This document shows, one piece after another, positions 6,207 through 11,999 of a stretch of 11,999 bases of DNA; position 1 is the first letter of the stretch; the number at the start of each line of letters is the position of its first letter. The position numbers were made by a program, and so were the translations under genes. The DNA is taken from the NCBI GenBank assembly GCA_001797695.1, contig MGQD01000096.1, forward strand, positions 1 to 11,999, in the 5' to 3' direction. This DNA is from Deltaproteobacteria bacterium RBG_13_49_15. Lineage in GTDB: Bacteria > Desulfobacterota > Desulfobacteria > Desulfobacterales > UBA2156. The notes beneath the pieces were generated by a model. It worked only from the letters and a program-made list of their open reading frames with translations, did not search any database and was not told the DNA's origin.

Positions 6207-7316
6207 ATGGAAACGCGGAAATGGTCTCTTTTGGCGCTATTTATTATCGTCTGGCCGATGTTGCAGGTTTGCAGCCTTGAAGGAACAACAGGTGTTGCGA
6301 TGAAAGAAGAGAAGAAGCAAATTGAAACGGCAACTTTCGCCGGTGGATGTTTTTGGTGCACGGAATCGGACTTTGAAAAAGCGACAGGCGTGGTGGAAGT
6401 GATCTCCGGATACATCGGGGGACATAAAAAAAACCCGACCTATGCCGAAGTTTCTTCAGGAATAACCGGGCACGCTGAGGCGGTTATGGTAAAATACGAT
6501 CCTGCAACGATTCCCTATAGGGAACTCCTGGAAATCTTTTGGAAACATGTTGACCCCACCGATCAGGGCGGCCAGTTCGTGGATCGAGGAGCTCAATACC
6601 GGCCGGCTATTTTTTATCATAACGAAAGTCAAAAACTCGAGGCGGAAGAATCCAGGAAGAATCTTGAGCGATCGGGCCGGTTTAAAAAACCGATCGCAAC
6701 GGAGATTGTTCCCTTTACGGTATTTTACCCTGCTGAAGAGTATCACCAGGATTACTACAAGAAAAATCCTGTGCGTTATCAATTTTACCGTCACAATTCA
6801 GGGAGGGATCAATTTCTGAATGATGCCTGGGGAAAAGAAAAGCCCGATACGAAACAGGGCGCAAAATCTATCTATTTAAAACCGGATGAAGCAACACTTC
6901 GGAAAAAATTGACGCCGATCCAGTATGACGTCACCCAGAAAGAAGGGACCGAGCCGCCCTTTAAAAACGAATACTGGGATAACAAAAAAGCAGGTATCTA
7001 TCTGGATATCGTATCAGGAGAACCGTTGTTTGTTTCGACAGATAAGTACGATTCCGGTACCGGATGGCCGAGCTTTACCCGCCCCCTCGAACCCGACAAT
7101 ATTGTCGAAAAATCGGATCGCAGCATGTTGACGCCCCGGACCGAAGTTCGCAGCAAGCGCGGAGACTCTCATCTCGGCCACGTATTTCCTGACGGGCCGG
7201 CGCCCAGCGGGCTCCGATATTGCATCAACAGCGCTGCGCTCCGCTTCATACCGGCGGAGGATCTCGATAAGGAAGGGTACGGGAAGTATTTAAATCTGTT
7301 CGATAAAAAAAATTAG
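6207..7316 (+). CDS. msrAB: Bifunctional methionine sulfoxide reductase MsrA-MsrB, probably exported
   Basis: One 369-residue chain repairs both oxidised methionine epimers. Residues 1-30 carry a short basic start (METRK) and a hydrophobic run, which points to export or membrane anchoring. Cys22 sits where a lipobox Cys would be, but LQVC is not canonical. The MsrA domain (about 40-195) has the active-site GCFWC with nucleophile Cys48, plus GYIGG, GHAEAV and YHQDYY. The MsrB domain (about 225-355) has GIYLDIVSGEPLF, DSGTGWPSF, HLGHVF and the catalytic Cys339 in RYCINSAAL. The two CxxC zinc pairs found in many MsrB proteins are absent, as in the metal-free subgroup. The ribosome site GAGAGGT precedes the ATG by about six bases. 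The stop codon overlaps the convergent radical SAM gene. It probably protects periplasmic proteins and may draw electrons from an unseen membrane donor. Confidence 0.93.
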   Translation: METRKWSLLALFIIVWPMLQVCSLEGTTGVAMKEEKKQIETATFAGGCFWCTESDFEKATGVVEVISGYIGGHKKNPTYAEVSSGITGHAEAVMVKYDPATIPYRELLEIFWKHVDPTDQGGQFVDRGAQYRPAIFYHNESQKLEAEESRKNLERSGRFKKPIATEIVPFTVFYPAEEYHQDYYKKNPVRYQFYRHNSGRDQFLNDAWGKEKPDTKQGAKSIYLKPDEATLRKKLTPIQYDVTQKEGTEPPFKNEYWDNKKAGIYLDIVSGEPLFVSTDKYDSGTGWPSFTRPLEPDNIVEKSDRSMLTPRTEVRSKRGDSHLGHVFPDGPAPSGLRYCINSAALRFIPAEDLDKEGYGKYLNLFDKKN

Positions 7317-8641
7317 CGGTTCTTTTTCGCGAGATTCCGTTTCCGCACTTCCGAAAAGAGTTCGATGAGATCGCTTCGCGTAAGATGGGTTGTTTCCACG
7401 GCAAATGCAGAAGACCGGTATAACGGCCAGTTTGTCGTCAACTCCTTCGAGAGGCCGAGTTTATTGTACATCGGGCTTCCGGGAGGGAGATAAAAAATCG
7501 ACGGCCCCACGAGAACATCCTGATCAAAAAGATAATCGATGGTCTCCTGAATCTCCCTTCGCGTCTGCCCCGGAAGGCCGATAATGAGATAAACCGTTAT
7601 TAAAAATCGAAGCTTCTTAGCCGCACGGATAATCTGCTCAAGATGGGGCAGGCCCCCGGGGCGGCCGAGATCTTTCTGGAGGGTGCGATCTTTGGTGACC
7701 AGGGAGAGATTGAGCCGGCGAAACCCCGCTCTTTTCATTAAATCAAGGGCCGAATCATCAATGGTGGGATAGCAGATGCCGTTCATGGCGGTCAGCTCGA
7801 TCCCTTTCAGAATTTTGTCTTTGATTACAGCCTGAAGAAATTCCCCGAACCACTTTCTATCGAAAGACAAATTATCATCTTCAAAATTGAAAATGCGGAC
7901 ATTTTTGTCATTATAATTCAGGCGCATTTCATTTATCACAGCGTCGATTTCCCGGTATTCGATCGTCTTTCCAAACATGGCCCGAACACTGCAAAAATCA
8001 CATCCTACAGGGCATCCGCGACTGGCGATCATGGATATGTAATTTGTTTTTCCCATCCGGTAATGCGATCCATTCAGCAAATCATGAGCCGGTGCAATGG
8101 ATGTCCAGTCGGGCAAGAAGCCTTCTTTATCCGGTCCCCCTTTCAGGTATCGGCCAAACCCCGGCGCCGACCCTTCAGCAGGGCCTGAGAGGATATGATC
8201 GATGAACCTGCTTTTTTCGCTAATCTCCGATGAAAAGACCGTTGCGTGATGGCCGCCGATAAAAACAGGGACATTTAATCGGGATTTCACAAGGCGGGCG
8301 GTTTCTTCCACATTTCTGAAATAAGCCGTAAACAGCGAAGAAATTCCGACCGCATCCGGTGAAAAGGAAAGTATTTCTGATGTAATCTCATCTTCAGTGA
8401 TGCCGAACCGGTAATACCCTTTAAAGAGATAAGAGTTGTTTTGGAAAAACGGCTTAAGATAGGCAAAATCGGCAGGGATCGGGATCTTTCGCTTTTTAAG
8501 GGGGTTCAGGCAATCGAGAATTTTGACCTGAAATCCTTCATGATGAAATACCCGGGCGGCATACAAGAGGCCCAGCGGATACAATCGGATCGGCGTGGTA
8601 TAGAAATCTTCAATGGGCGGCTGAATAAGAAGGATTTTCAT
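7313..8641 (-). CDS. B12-binding domain radical SAM protein, substrate unknown
   Basis: From the ATG at 8641 the protein has 442 residues. The N-terminal half (MKILLIQPPIEDF to about 165) has the Rossmann-like cobalamin-binding fold: PLGLLYAARVF, the PDAVGISS turn and FIGGHHATV. The classical DxHxxG cobalamin-ligand motif is not seen. The radical SAM core follows, with the [4Fe-4S] motif C-x3-C-x2-C (RGCPVGCDFC; Cys210, Cys214, Cys217) and a barrel continuing through FNFEDDNLSFD and IGLPGQTRREIQETIDY. An in-frame ATG at 8686 would add 15 residues that overlap the upstream HAD gene. I prefer 8641 because relatives typically open MKILLIQPP, although neither start has a good ribosome site and coupling to the HAD gene is likely. 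It closes a four-gene run. The family covers methyltransferases and other reactions; I cannot assign one. Confidence 0.85.
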   Translation of the reverse strand: MKILLIQPPIEDFYTTPIRLYPLGLLYAARVFHHEGFQVKILDCLNPLKKRKIPIPADFAYLKPFFQNNSYLFKGYYRFGITEDEITSEILSFSPDAVGISSLFTAYFRNVEETARLVKSRLNVPVFIGGHHATVFSSEISEKSRFIDHILSGPAEGSAPGFGRYLKGGPDKEGFLPDWTSIAPAHDLLNGSHYRMGKTNYISMIASRGCPVGCDFCSVRAMFGKTIEYREIDAVINEMRLNYNDKNVRIFNFEDDNLSFDRKWFGEFLQAVIKDKILKGIELTAMNGICYPTIDDSALDLMKRAGFRRLNLSLVTKDRTLQKDLGRPGGLPHLEQIIRAAKKLRFLITVYLIIGLPGQTRREIQETIDYLFDQDVLVGPSIFYLPPGSPMYNKLGLSKELTTNWPLYRSSAFAVETTHLTRSDLIELFSEVRKRNLAKKNR

Positions 8642-8663
8642 AAACGACCGGGACCAGGGGCGA

Positions 8664-9428
8664 TCAGGTCCCCGAGTGATATCCATTTAGCAGATGCAAC
8701 AGCTCTTCCGGAGTTGAAATTCGGGGGATGTGATCTGTAATCGCCTCATCTTTCACAAAAAACATACCTGAGGCAAACGGAAGGTTGCGATCCCTGGCAT
8801 AGGTCATGTAGATGGGATGAAGTCCTGCTTTCCCGGCGCCGTAAATGTCGGCTTCGGGGTCATCTCCGACAAATAGGACTTTTCCTGATTCAACCCCAAG
8901 TTGACCGACAAGGGCGCTGAAAGCGGCCGGATCCGGTTTTCGGTAGCCGATCTCACCTGAAATGATCACGGTTTTGAAAAACGAGCGAAGCCCCAGATCC
9001 TCGATGATTTTCCAGACTGCCGGAGGATGGGTAAAATTGGAAAGCAACCCAAGCGGATATCGATGCTGAAGCGTCCTTAAAATTTCCAAAGCTCCCGGCA
9101 TCATGCTGCAGTTCGGGTAAAATGCGGAAAAATACGCATCCACTCCCCTTGCAATTCGGGGATCATCCGGCGACAGGTGATGCCCGGCGCGGTTCAGCGC
9201 ATCGCAGATCCAGAAACGGTTGTGAGTCTCCTTCCCGCTTTTCCTCGACTGTTCGATGTGCCAGGCGGCCGCCTTCCCGTAGTCCTCGTTGAAGATCGAA
9301 TGATCTTCGGCAAAACCGTCCATTTCAAGGCTTTTTATCAATAACCCCATGGCCTCTTCGAGGGTATTCCGGTTTGCCTTGATCAGCGTATTGAACAGGT
9401 CAAATCCGATGGCACGGATCTCTTTCAT
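8664..9428 (-). CDS. HAD-superfamily hydrolase, subfamily I, with DxF active-site variant
   Basis: A 254-residue cytoplasmic enzyme with the haloacid dehalogenase fold. Motif I is FDLFNTL, with nucleophile Asp10; the second Asp of the phosphatase signature DxD is Phe12. Motif II is Ser130 (LLSNFT), motif III Lys164 (GYRKPDP) and motif IV Asp189-Asp190 with Asp194 (VGDDPEAD). A helical cap lies at about 20-110. Without the Asp+2 acid/base the enzyme may be a slow phosphatase, or use other chemistry as in the dehalogenase and phosphonatase branches. Related HAD proteins with FDLFGTL exist, so the variant is not unique. The ATG has a strong AGAGGAG ribosome site and lies 13 bases after the aldolase gene; the stop codon falls inside the longer reading of the radical SAM gene. 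The substrate is unknown; the neighbours suggest a phosphorylated or otherwise activated small molecule. Confidence 0.85.
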   Translation of the reverse strand: MKEIRAIGFDLFNTLIKANRNTLEEAMGLLIKSLEMDGFAEDHSIFNEDYGKAAAWHIEQSRKSGKETHNRFWICDALNRAGHHLSPDDPRIARGVDAYFSAFYPNCSMMPGALEILRTLQHRYPLGLLSNFTHPPAVWKIIEDLGLRSFFKTVIISGEIGYRKPDPAAFSALVGQLGVESGKVLFVGDDPEADIYGAGKAGLHPIYMTYARDRNLPFASGMFFVKDEAITDHIPRISTPEELLHLLNGYHSGT

Positions 9429-9441
9429 GTCTCTCCTCTTT

Positions 9442-10332
9442 TTATGCCAATCCCAAATCTTTCAACAGGTTTCGGATGATCCCCTTTTCGGCTTCGCTTG
9501 ACGGCAACAGCGGGAGCCTCGGATCACCGCCGAAATAACCGACCATATCCATTGCCGCTTTGAGTCCGGCAACGCCGTAAGTCGTCGTAACCGCTTTGCC
9601 GATCGGAATCAGCTTTAATTGCAGCGCCTTGGCTTTCTCGAAATCCCCTTTTCGGGTAAGCTCAAACAGCTCCACACATGCTTCCGGCGCTGCATTGGCG
9701 AGAGCCATGATTCCTCCTGCGGCGCCTAAGGAGAGGCCGGCAAAGAGAATATTAGCCGTCCCCACCAAGACTTCGAAACCGGGGTTTGCGGCATTGATGT
9801 AATCGCCGAGCAAAACCAGATCGGATGAGCTGTCCTTGATTCCGATGATATTTTCATGCAAAGACAAGTTGCGGATAAGGCCCGGACTTAATCGGATATG
9901 GGTGAATTTGGGAACATTGTAAAGTAAAATGGGCGCCCTGGATTGATCCGCCAAATCAGAATAGTGCCTGAAAAGCGCTTCGTCGGTCATTTTATCCCAA
10001 TAGTAGAACGGCGGCAACACCAGGGCCGCATGGACCCCGATGGCTGCGCATTCGTTGGTCAGACGGATGGTTTCATCCGTCGACTCGCACCCTGTTCCGG
10101 CGATGATGACCATCTCCTTGGGTGATGAGCGGACGACCGTTTCAACGAGAGCCTTTTTCTCCTTCTGGGAAAGAAGCGACGCCTCTCCGTTCGATCCGAG
10201 CACGACAAACCCCCGGATTCCGGTCCGGCTCATCTTTGCGATATTTTGCTCCAGATTTTTAAGGGATAATCGCCCTTTTAAAAAAGGGGTTGAAATCGGC
10301 GGGAATATCCCATGCAAATCAATTTTAGCCAT
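9442..10332 (-). CDS. DHDPS/NAL-family aldolase, most like 4-hydroxy-2-oxoglutarate aldolase
   Basis: This 296-residue TIM-barrel enzyme forms a Schiff base with a pyruvate-type keto acid through Lys166 (IIGIKDSS), helped by Tyr138 (LLYNVP). Instead of the DapA signature GTTGE it has GSNGE (46-50), followed by AGTGCEST, as in the HOGA branch. The Arg of DapA that binds aspartate semialdehyde, expected after YNVP, is missing (YNVPKFTHIRL). The C-terminal stretch SLGAAGGIMALAN, GVAGLKAAMDMVGYFGG also follows HOGA1 closely. So lysine biosynthesis is unlikely; cleavage of 4-hydroxy-2-oxoglutarate or a related keto acid is favoured. The start MAKIDLHGIFPPISTPF fits the family, but the ribosome site is weak. 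It lies 29 bases after upp and 13 before the HAD gene, in one probable operon. Confidence 0.88.
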   Translation of the reverse strand: MAKIDLHGIFPPISTPFLKGRLSLKNLEQNIAKMSRTGIRGFVVLGSNGEASLLSQKEKKALVETVVRSSPKEMVIIAGTGCESTDETIRLTNECAAIGVHAALVLPPFYYWDKMTDEALFRHYSDLADQSRAPILLYNVPKFTHIRLSPGLIRNLSLHENIIGIKDSSSDLVLLGDYINAANPGFEVLVGTANILFAGLSLGAAGGIMALANAAPEACVELFELTRKGDFEKAKALQLKLIPIGKAVTTTYGVAGLKAAMDMVGYFGGDPRLPLLPSSEAEKGIIRNLLKDLGLA

Positions 10333-10361
10333 AACCAGATACGAGAGATTGCAAACCGCGC

Positions 10362-10988
10362 TTATTTGGTTCCGAAAATCTTGTCTCCGGCGTCTCCCAA
10401 CCCCGGAATAATGTAACCGATATCATTCAGTCTTTCATCAATAGCCGCCGTATAAACATCGATTTCAGGATGGTGCGCTTCCAGCTTCCTGATCCCCTCC
10501 GGCGCCGCGACAAGAAATAAGCCTTTGATCTGCTTGCACCCGGCTTCCTTAAGCATATCGATGGTCGCGCACAAAGTGCCGCCGGTGGCCAACATGGGAT
10601 CGAGAATTAAGGCGATCCTCTCTTCGATTTGGCTGGTGAGCTTGATGTAATATCGAACAGGTTCCAGGGTCTTCTCGTTTCGGTATAGCCCGACGACACT
10701 CACTCTGGCCGAAGGGATCATGTCTAGAACACCGTTCATCATACCCAGGCCGGCTCTCAGTATGGGCACTACCGTGATCTTTTTCCCCTTGATCCGCTCG
10801 ACCTGAACGGGTCCGGCCCACCCCTGTATGGTCAGTGTTTCGGTCTCAATATCCTTGGTCGCCTCATAGGTCAGCAGCCTGGCCACTTCCGAGGAAAGTT
10901 CCCTGAAATTCTTGGTCGAGATATCATGCTCGCGCATTATCCCCAGTTTATGCCTGATCAGCGGATGGTCTACGACGTGTACCGGCAC
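10362..10988 (-). CDS. upp: Uracil phosphoribosyltransferase
   Basis: A 208-residue cytoplasmic enzyme that converts uracil and PRPP to UMP and diphosphate, the one-step pyrimidine salvage reaction. The PRPP-binding loop DPMLATGGT is at residues 130-138, VVPILRAGLGM at 73-83, and the uracil-binding C-terminus is GYIIPGLGDAGDKIFGTK (191-208), nearly identical to other Upp proteins. Length is normal. The start is a GTG at 10988, supported by AAGGAG six bases upstream. A good sigma-70 promoter at 11092-11120 and a hairpin at the 5' end of the leader precede it. It is the first gene of a close-packed leftward run with the aldolase, HAD hydrolase and radical SAM genes; a metabolic link with those is not obvious, and upp may simply lead the operon. 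Confidence 0.97.
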   Translation of the reverse strand: MPVHVVDHPLIRHKLGIMREHDISTKNFRELSSEVARLLTYEATKDIETETLTIQGWAGPVQVERIKGKKITVVPILRAGLGMMNGVLDMIPSARVSVVGLYRNEKTLEPVRYYIKLTSQIEERIALILDPMLATGGTLCATIDMLKEAGCKQIKGLFLVAAPEGIRKLEAHHPEIDVYTAAIDERLNDIGYIIPGLGDAGDKIFGTK

Positions 10989-10994
10989 GGCCTT

Positions 10995-11000
10995 CTCCTT
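10995..11000 (-). promoter_or_regulatory. Ribosome binding site supporting the GTG start of upp
   Basis: AAGGAG on the minus strand lies six bases before the GTG at 10988. No ATG is available at a better spacing, so the GTG is the likely start. Confidence 0.75.
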
Positions 11001-11054
11001 TCGATGCAGATGTTATAATGACTCGATGGGATTGAGCTATTGTGAAAAGCGGTA

Positions 11055-11077
11055 AGGGGTCCAAGGTCCTGACCCCT
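11055..11077 (-). promoter_or_regulatory. Hairpin at the 5' end of the upp leader
   Basis: Perfect 7-base arms AGGGGTC and GACCCCT enclose nine bases. With transcription from the promoter at 11092-11120 the stem would begin about eight bases after the start site, leaving some 65 further bases before upp. It may stabilise the mRNA or take part in regulation. No T run follows it in the upp direction, and I see no recognisable PyrR-binding loop. It might also be a decayed interspersed palindrome. Confidence 0.4.
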
Positions 11078-11091
11078 GTTTTAACTGAGGC

Positions 11092-11120
11092 ACAATAGAC
11101 GGTGATCGCCACCCTGTCAA
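11092..11120 (-). promoter_or_regulatory. Sigma-70 promoter of the upp operon
   Basis: On the minus strand a perfect TTGACA (11115-11120) and TATTGT (11092-11097) are separated by exactly 17 bases. The transcript should start near 11085, giving a leader of about 97 bases before the upp GTG. This is the best promoter in the window. Confidence 0.65.
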
Positions 11121-11161
11121 GCCCCGGAGGTTATTTTAGATCTTCAATTCGGATAAATCGA

Positions 11162-11560
11162 TTACGAACCAGCCCTAAGGATATTGAAAGCTTTGGCATT
11201 ATCGGAGAAACGGAACACCATCACGGCGATCCCCGGCGATTCGCTGGCGGCGGTATAGCTGTATTCGATCCGGACATCTTTGTCGGCAAATCGACCGAGC
11301 AACCGGCTCAACCCGCCCGGCCGGTCGTCGGTTTCAACGATTACCACATCGTTGACTACAACAGCGAATTTGCTTTTTTGCAAAATCCCGACCGCCCGAT
11401 CCGGCTCCGAAACCACCATCCTCAGCTTGCAGTTCCCGTTTCCGTTGTCCACCAGGCAATGGGCGCGGACATTTACCCCTTCATCGCTCAGCCGTGAAAA
11501 GACATTCCCCACACGCTGCGTCGAGTTACCGGTTAATACCGTTAATTGTTTGCCGATCAT
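11162..11560 (-). CDS. Tandem ACT-domain protein, possible amino-acid sensor
   Basis: This 132-residue protein consists of two ACT domains and nothing else: the first about residues 3-65 (QLTVLTGNSTQRVGNVFSRL) and the second about 71-130 (VVIVETDDRPGGLSRLLGRF). The motif DDRPGGLSRLL is the ligand-binding turn typical of ACT domains, which bind amino acids and usually control a partner enzyme or regulator. No catalytic or DNA-binding domain is attached. The start ATG at 11560 has AGGGAG seven bases upstream. It precedes upp on the same strand by about 170 bases, but upp has its own promoter. Stand-alone tandem ACT proteins are common in anaerobes, often beside CoA-ligase genes, which are absent here. 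The ligand is unknown. Confidence 0.88.
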   Translation of the reverse strand: MIGKQLTVLTGNSTQRVGNVFSRLSDEGVNVRAHCLVDNGNGNCKLRMVVSEPDRAVGILQKSKFAVVVNDVVIVETDDRPGGLSRLLGRFADKDVRIEYSYTAASESPGIAVMVFRFSDNAKAFNILRAGS

Positions 11561-11591
11561 GACGAACTCCCTTGTTTTATCAATGCTTTTT

Positions 11592-11620
11592 ATTTAACAT
11601 AATCCGGCCGGACTTGGCAA
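11592..11620 (-). promoter_or_regulatory. Candidate promoter of the ACT-domain gene with palindromic spacer
   Basis: On the minus strand TTGCCA (11615-11620) and TTAAAT (11592-11597) are 17 bases apart, upstream of the ACT gene. The spacer contains the perfect 10-base palindrome TCCGGCCGGA (11603-11612), a possible operator. Moderate motif match. Confidence 0.4.
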
Positions 11621-11710
11621 TGCGATAATGTGAAACAGGAGATTGCGGTTCGTCGCTTTCATCTCCCATCTTCTTCCATTACTGAACAATGATCGATATT
11701 TTGATCTGAA

Positions 11711-11730
11711 AATAAATGATGACATTTATT
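11711..11730. promoter_or_regulatory. Perfect palindrome upstream of glycerol kinase, candidate operator
   Basis: Arms AATAAATG (11711-11718) and CATTTATT (11723-11730) are perfect inverted copies around ATGA, ending 14 bases before the glpK ATG. The 8-4-8 geometry resembles DeoR-type operators such as that of GlpR, but the sequence differs. It could also form an RNA hairpin just before the ribosome site. The rest of the 184-base gap (11561-11744) shows no clear glpK promoter. Confidence 0.45.
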
Positions 11731-11734
11731 CTAT

Positions 11735-11738
11735 GGAG
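11735..11738 (+). promoter_or_regulatory. Ribosome binding site that selects the glpK start
   Basis: GGAG lies six bases before the ATG at 11745. An in-frame ATG at 11733 overlaps this site and has no site of its own, so the shorter protein is favoured. Confidence 0.7.
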
Positions 11739-11744
11739 AAAAAG

Positions 11745-11999
11745 ATGGATGACAGATGCATTGTAGCCATAGACCAGGGAACAACCGGATCCACGGTTCT
11801 GGTGGTGGACCGCGCCGGCTCAGTACGAGGCCAGGCATACTCCGAAATAACTCAACATTATCCGAAACCCGGTTGGGTTGAGCATGACCCAGAGGAGCTG
11901 TGGAGCATTACAAGGAGCGTCATCGCAGATGCATTACGAAATGCGCGGATCGGCCCGGAGAGCGTTCAGGGCATCGGAATCACCAATCAGCGGGAAAGT
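11745..11999 (+). CDS. glpK: Glycerol kinase, 5' part only (FGGY family)
   Basis: The first 85 residues of a FGGY carbohydrate kinase run off the right edge. It should phosphorylate glycerol to glycerol 3-phosphate in the cytoplasm. The ATP-binding start IVAIDQGTTGS (6-16) aligns without gaps with E. coli GlpK, as do YPKPGWVEHDPEELW and GITNQRES, so Arg83-Glu84 fall at the glycerol-contacting positions of that enzyme. The Gly15 in DQGTTGS is Ser in E. coli, and NQRES replaces NQRET; both are mild differences. The substrate assignment rests on the N-terminal third-domain motifs alone; other FGGY kinases lack the PGWVEHDP plus NQRE combination. The gene is divergent from the ACT-domain gene, with a palindrome directly upstream. 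Confidence 0.9.
   Translation, partial: MDDRCIVAIDQGTTGSTVLVVDRAGSVRGQAYSEITQHYPKPGWVEHDPEELWSITRSVIADALRNARIGPESVQGIGITNQRES

Noticed and set aside
6192..6228. tRNA-Leu/Ser-like start (GAGGTGGCGGAATGG) before msrAB
   Set aside because: Only the D-arm-like stretch matches; no acceptor stem partner, anticodon arm or T-arm follows, and the segment is the ribosome site and start of msrAB.
8642..8686. Longer radical SAM start at the ATG at 8686
   Set aside because: The added 15 residues overlap the HAD gene, lack a ribosome site and precede the typical family start MKILLIQPP; kept only as an alternative.
10040..10411. 123-codon plus-strand frame across the aldolase and upp junction
   Set aside because: Antisense to two confidently identified genes, low-complexity product, no ribosome site; a shadow frame.
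11014..11019. TATAAT box on the plus strand between upp and the ACT gene
   Set aside because: No -35 element at suitable spacing and no plus-strand gene downstream until glpK; likely chance.
11102..11497. 131-codon plus-strand frame opposite the ACT-domain gene
   Set aside because: The minus frame has clear tandem ACT motifs and a good ribosome site; the plus frame is the mirror shadow.
1..11999. CRISPR arrays, insertion sequences, phage or toxin-antitoxin genes
   Set aside because: Read through for regularly spaced repeats, transposase motifs and paired small genes; none found apart from the two palindromic units.

Overview
The window is a dense, chromosome-like stretch with roughly even base composition and no mobile-element genes, phage genes, rRNA, tRNA or CRISPR. 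It reads like an anaerobic Gram-negative bacterium. The evidence is an ECF sigma/anti-sigma pair with a membrane-anchored anti-sigma, a diadenylate cyclase, a Lon-like protease beside an Hsp20, a B12-binding radical SAM protein and a tandem ACT protein. A Desulfobacterota (deltaproteobacterial) or similar source is my best guess; this is a gestalt call, not a proven one.

Layout. (1) Positions 1-2700, minus strand: a c-di-AMP/envelope-stress block transcribed leftwards. It runs from a cdaA-type diadenylate cyclase fused to a YbbR (CdaR-like) domain, to an ECF sigma factor, to a zinc-finger anti-sigma factor whose 3' end is cut off by the left edge. The sigma and anti-sigma genes overlap by ATGA. 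A sigma-E-like promoter motif lies in front of the sigma gene. (2) 2701-2979: divergent intergenic region with candidate promoters and inverted repeats. (3) 2980-5956, plus strand: hsp20 followed 58 bp later by a Lon-family protease, a protein quality-control pair. (4) 5957-6206: intergenic region with two copies of a GC-rich palindromic unit (REP-like). (5) 6207-7316, plus strand: an MsrA-MsrB fusion with an N-terminal export signal or anchor. (6) 7313-10988, minus strand: a tight four-gene run, upp, a DapA/HOGA-family aldolase, a HAD hydrolase and a B12-binding radical SAM protein, led by a good sigma-70 promoter and a 5' hairpin. It is convergent with msrAB, and the two stop codons overlap by 4 bp. 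(7) 11162-11560, minus strand: a tandem ACT-domain protein. (8) 11745-11999, plus strand: the first 85 codons of a glycerol kinase, preceded by a perfect palindrome.

How the genes work together. The left two thirds share a stress theme: c-di-AMP and envelope signalling, ECF regulation, small heat-shock chaperone, protease and methionine sulfoxide repair. The minus-strand run on the right combines uracil salvage with three small-molecule enzymes whose joint substrate I cannot name. The most distinctive items are the CdaA-CdaR fusion linked to an ECF/anti-sigma pair, the upp-aldolase-HAD-radical SAM cluster with a HAD that lacks the usual second Asp, and the palindromic repeats. I found no clear novel defence or mobile system.
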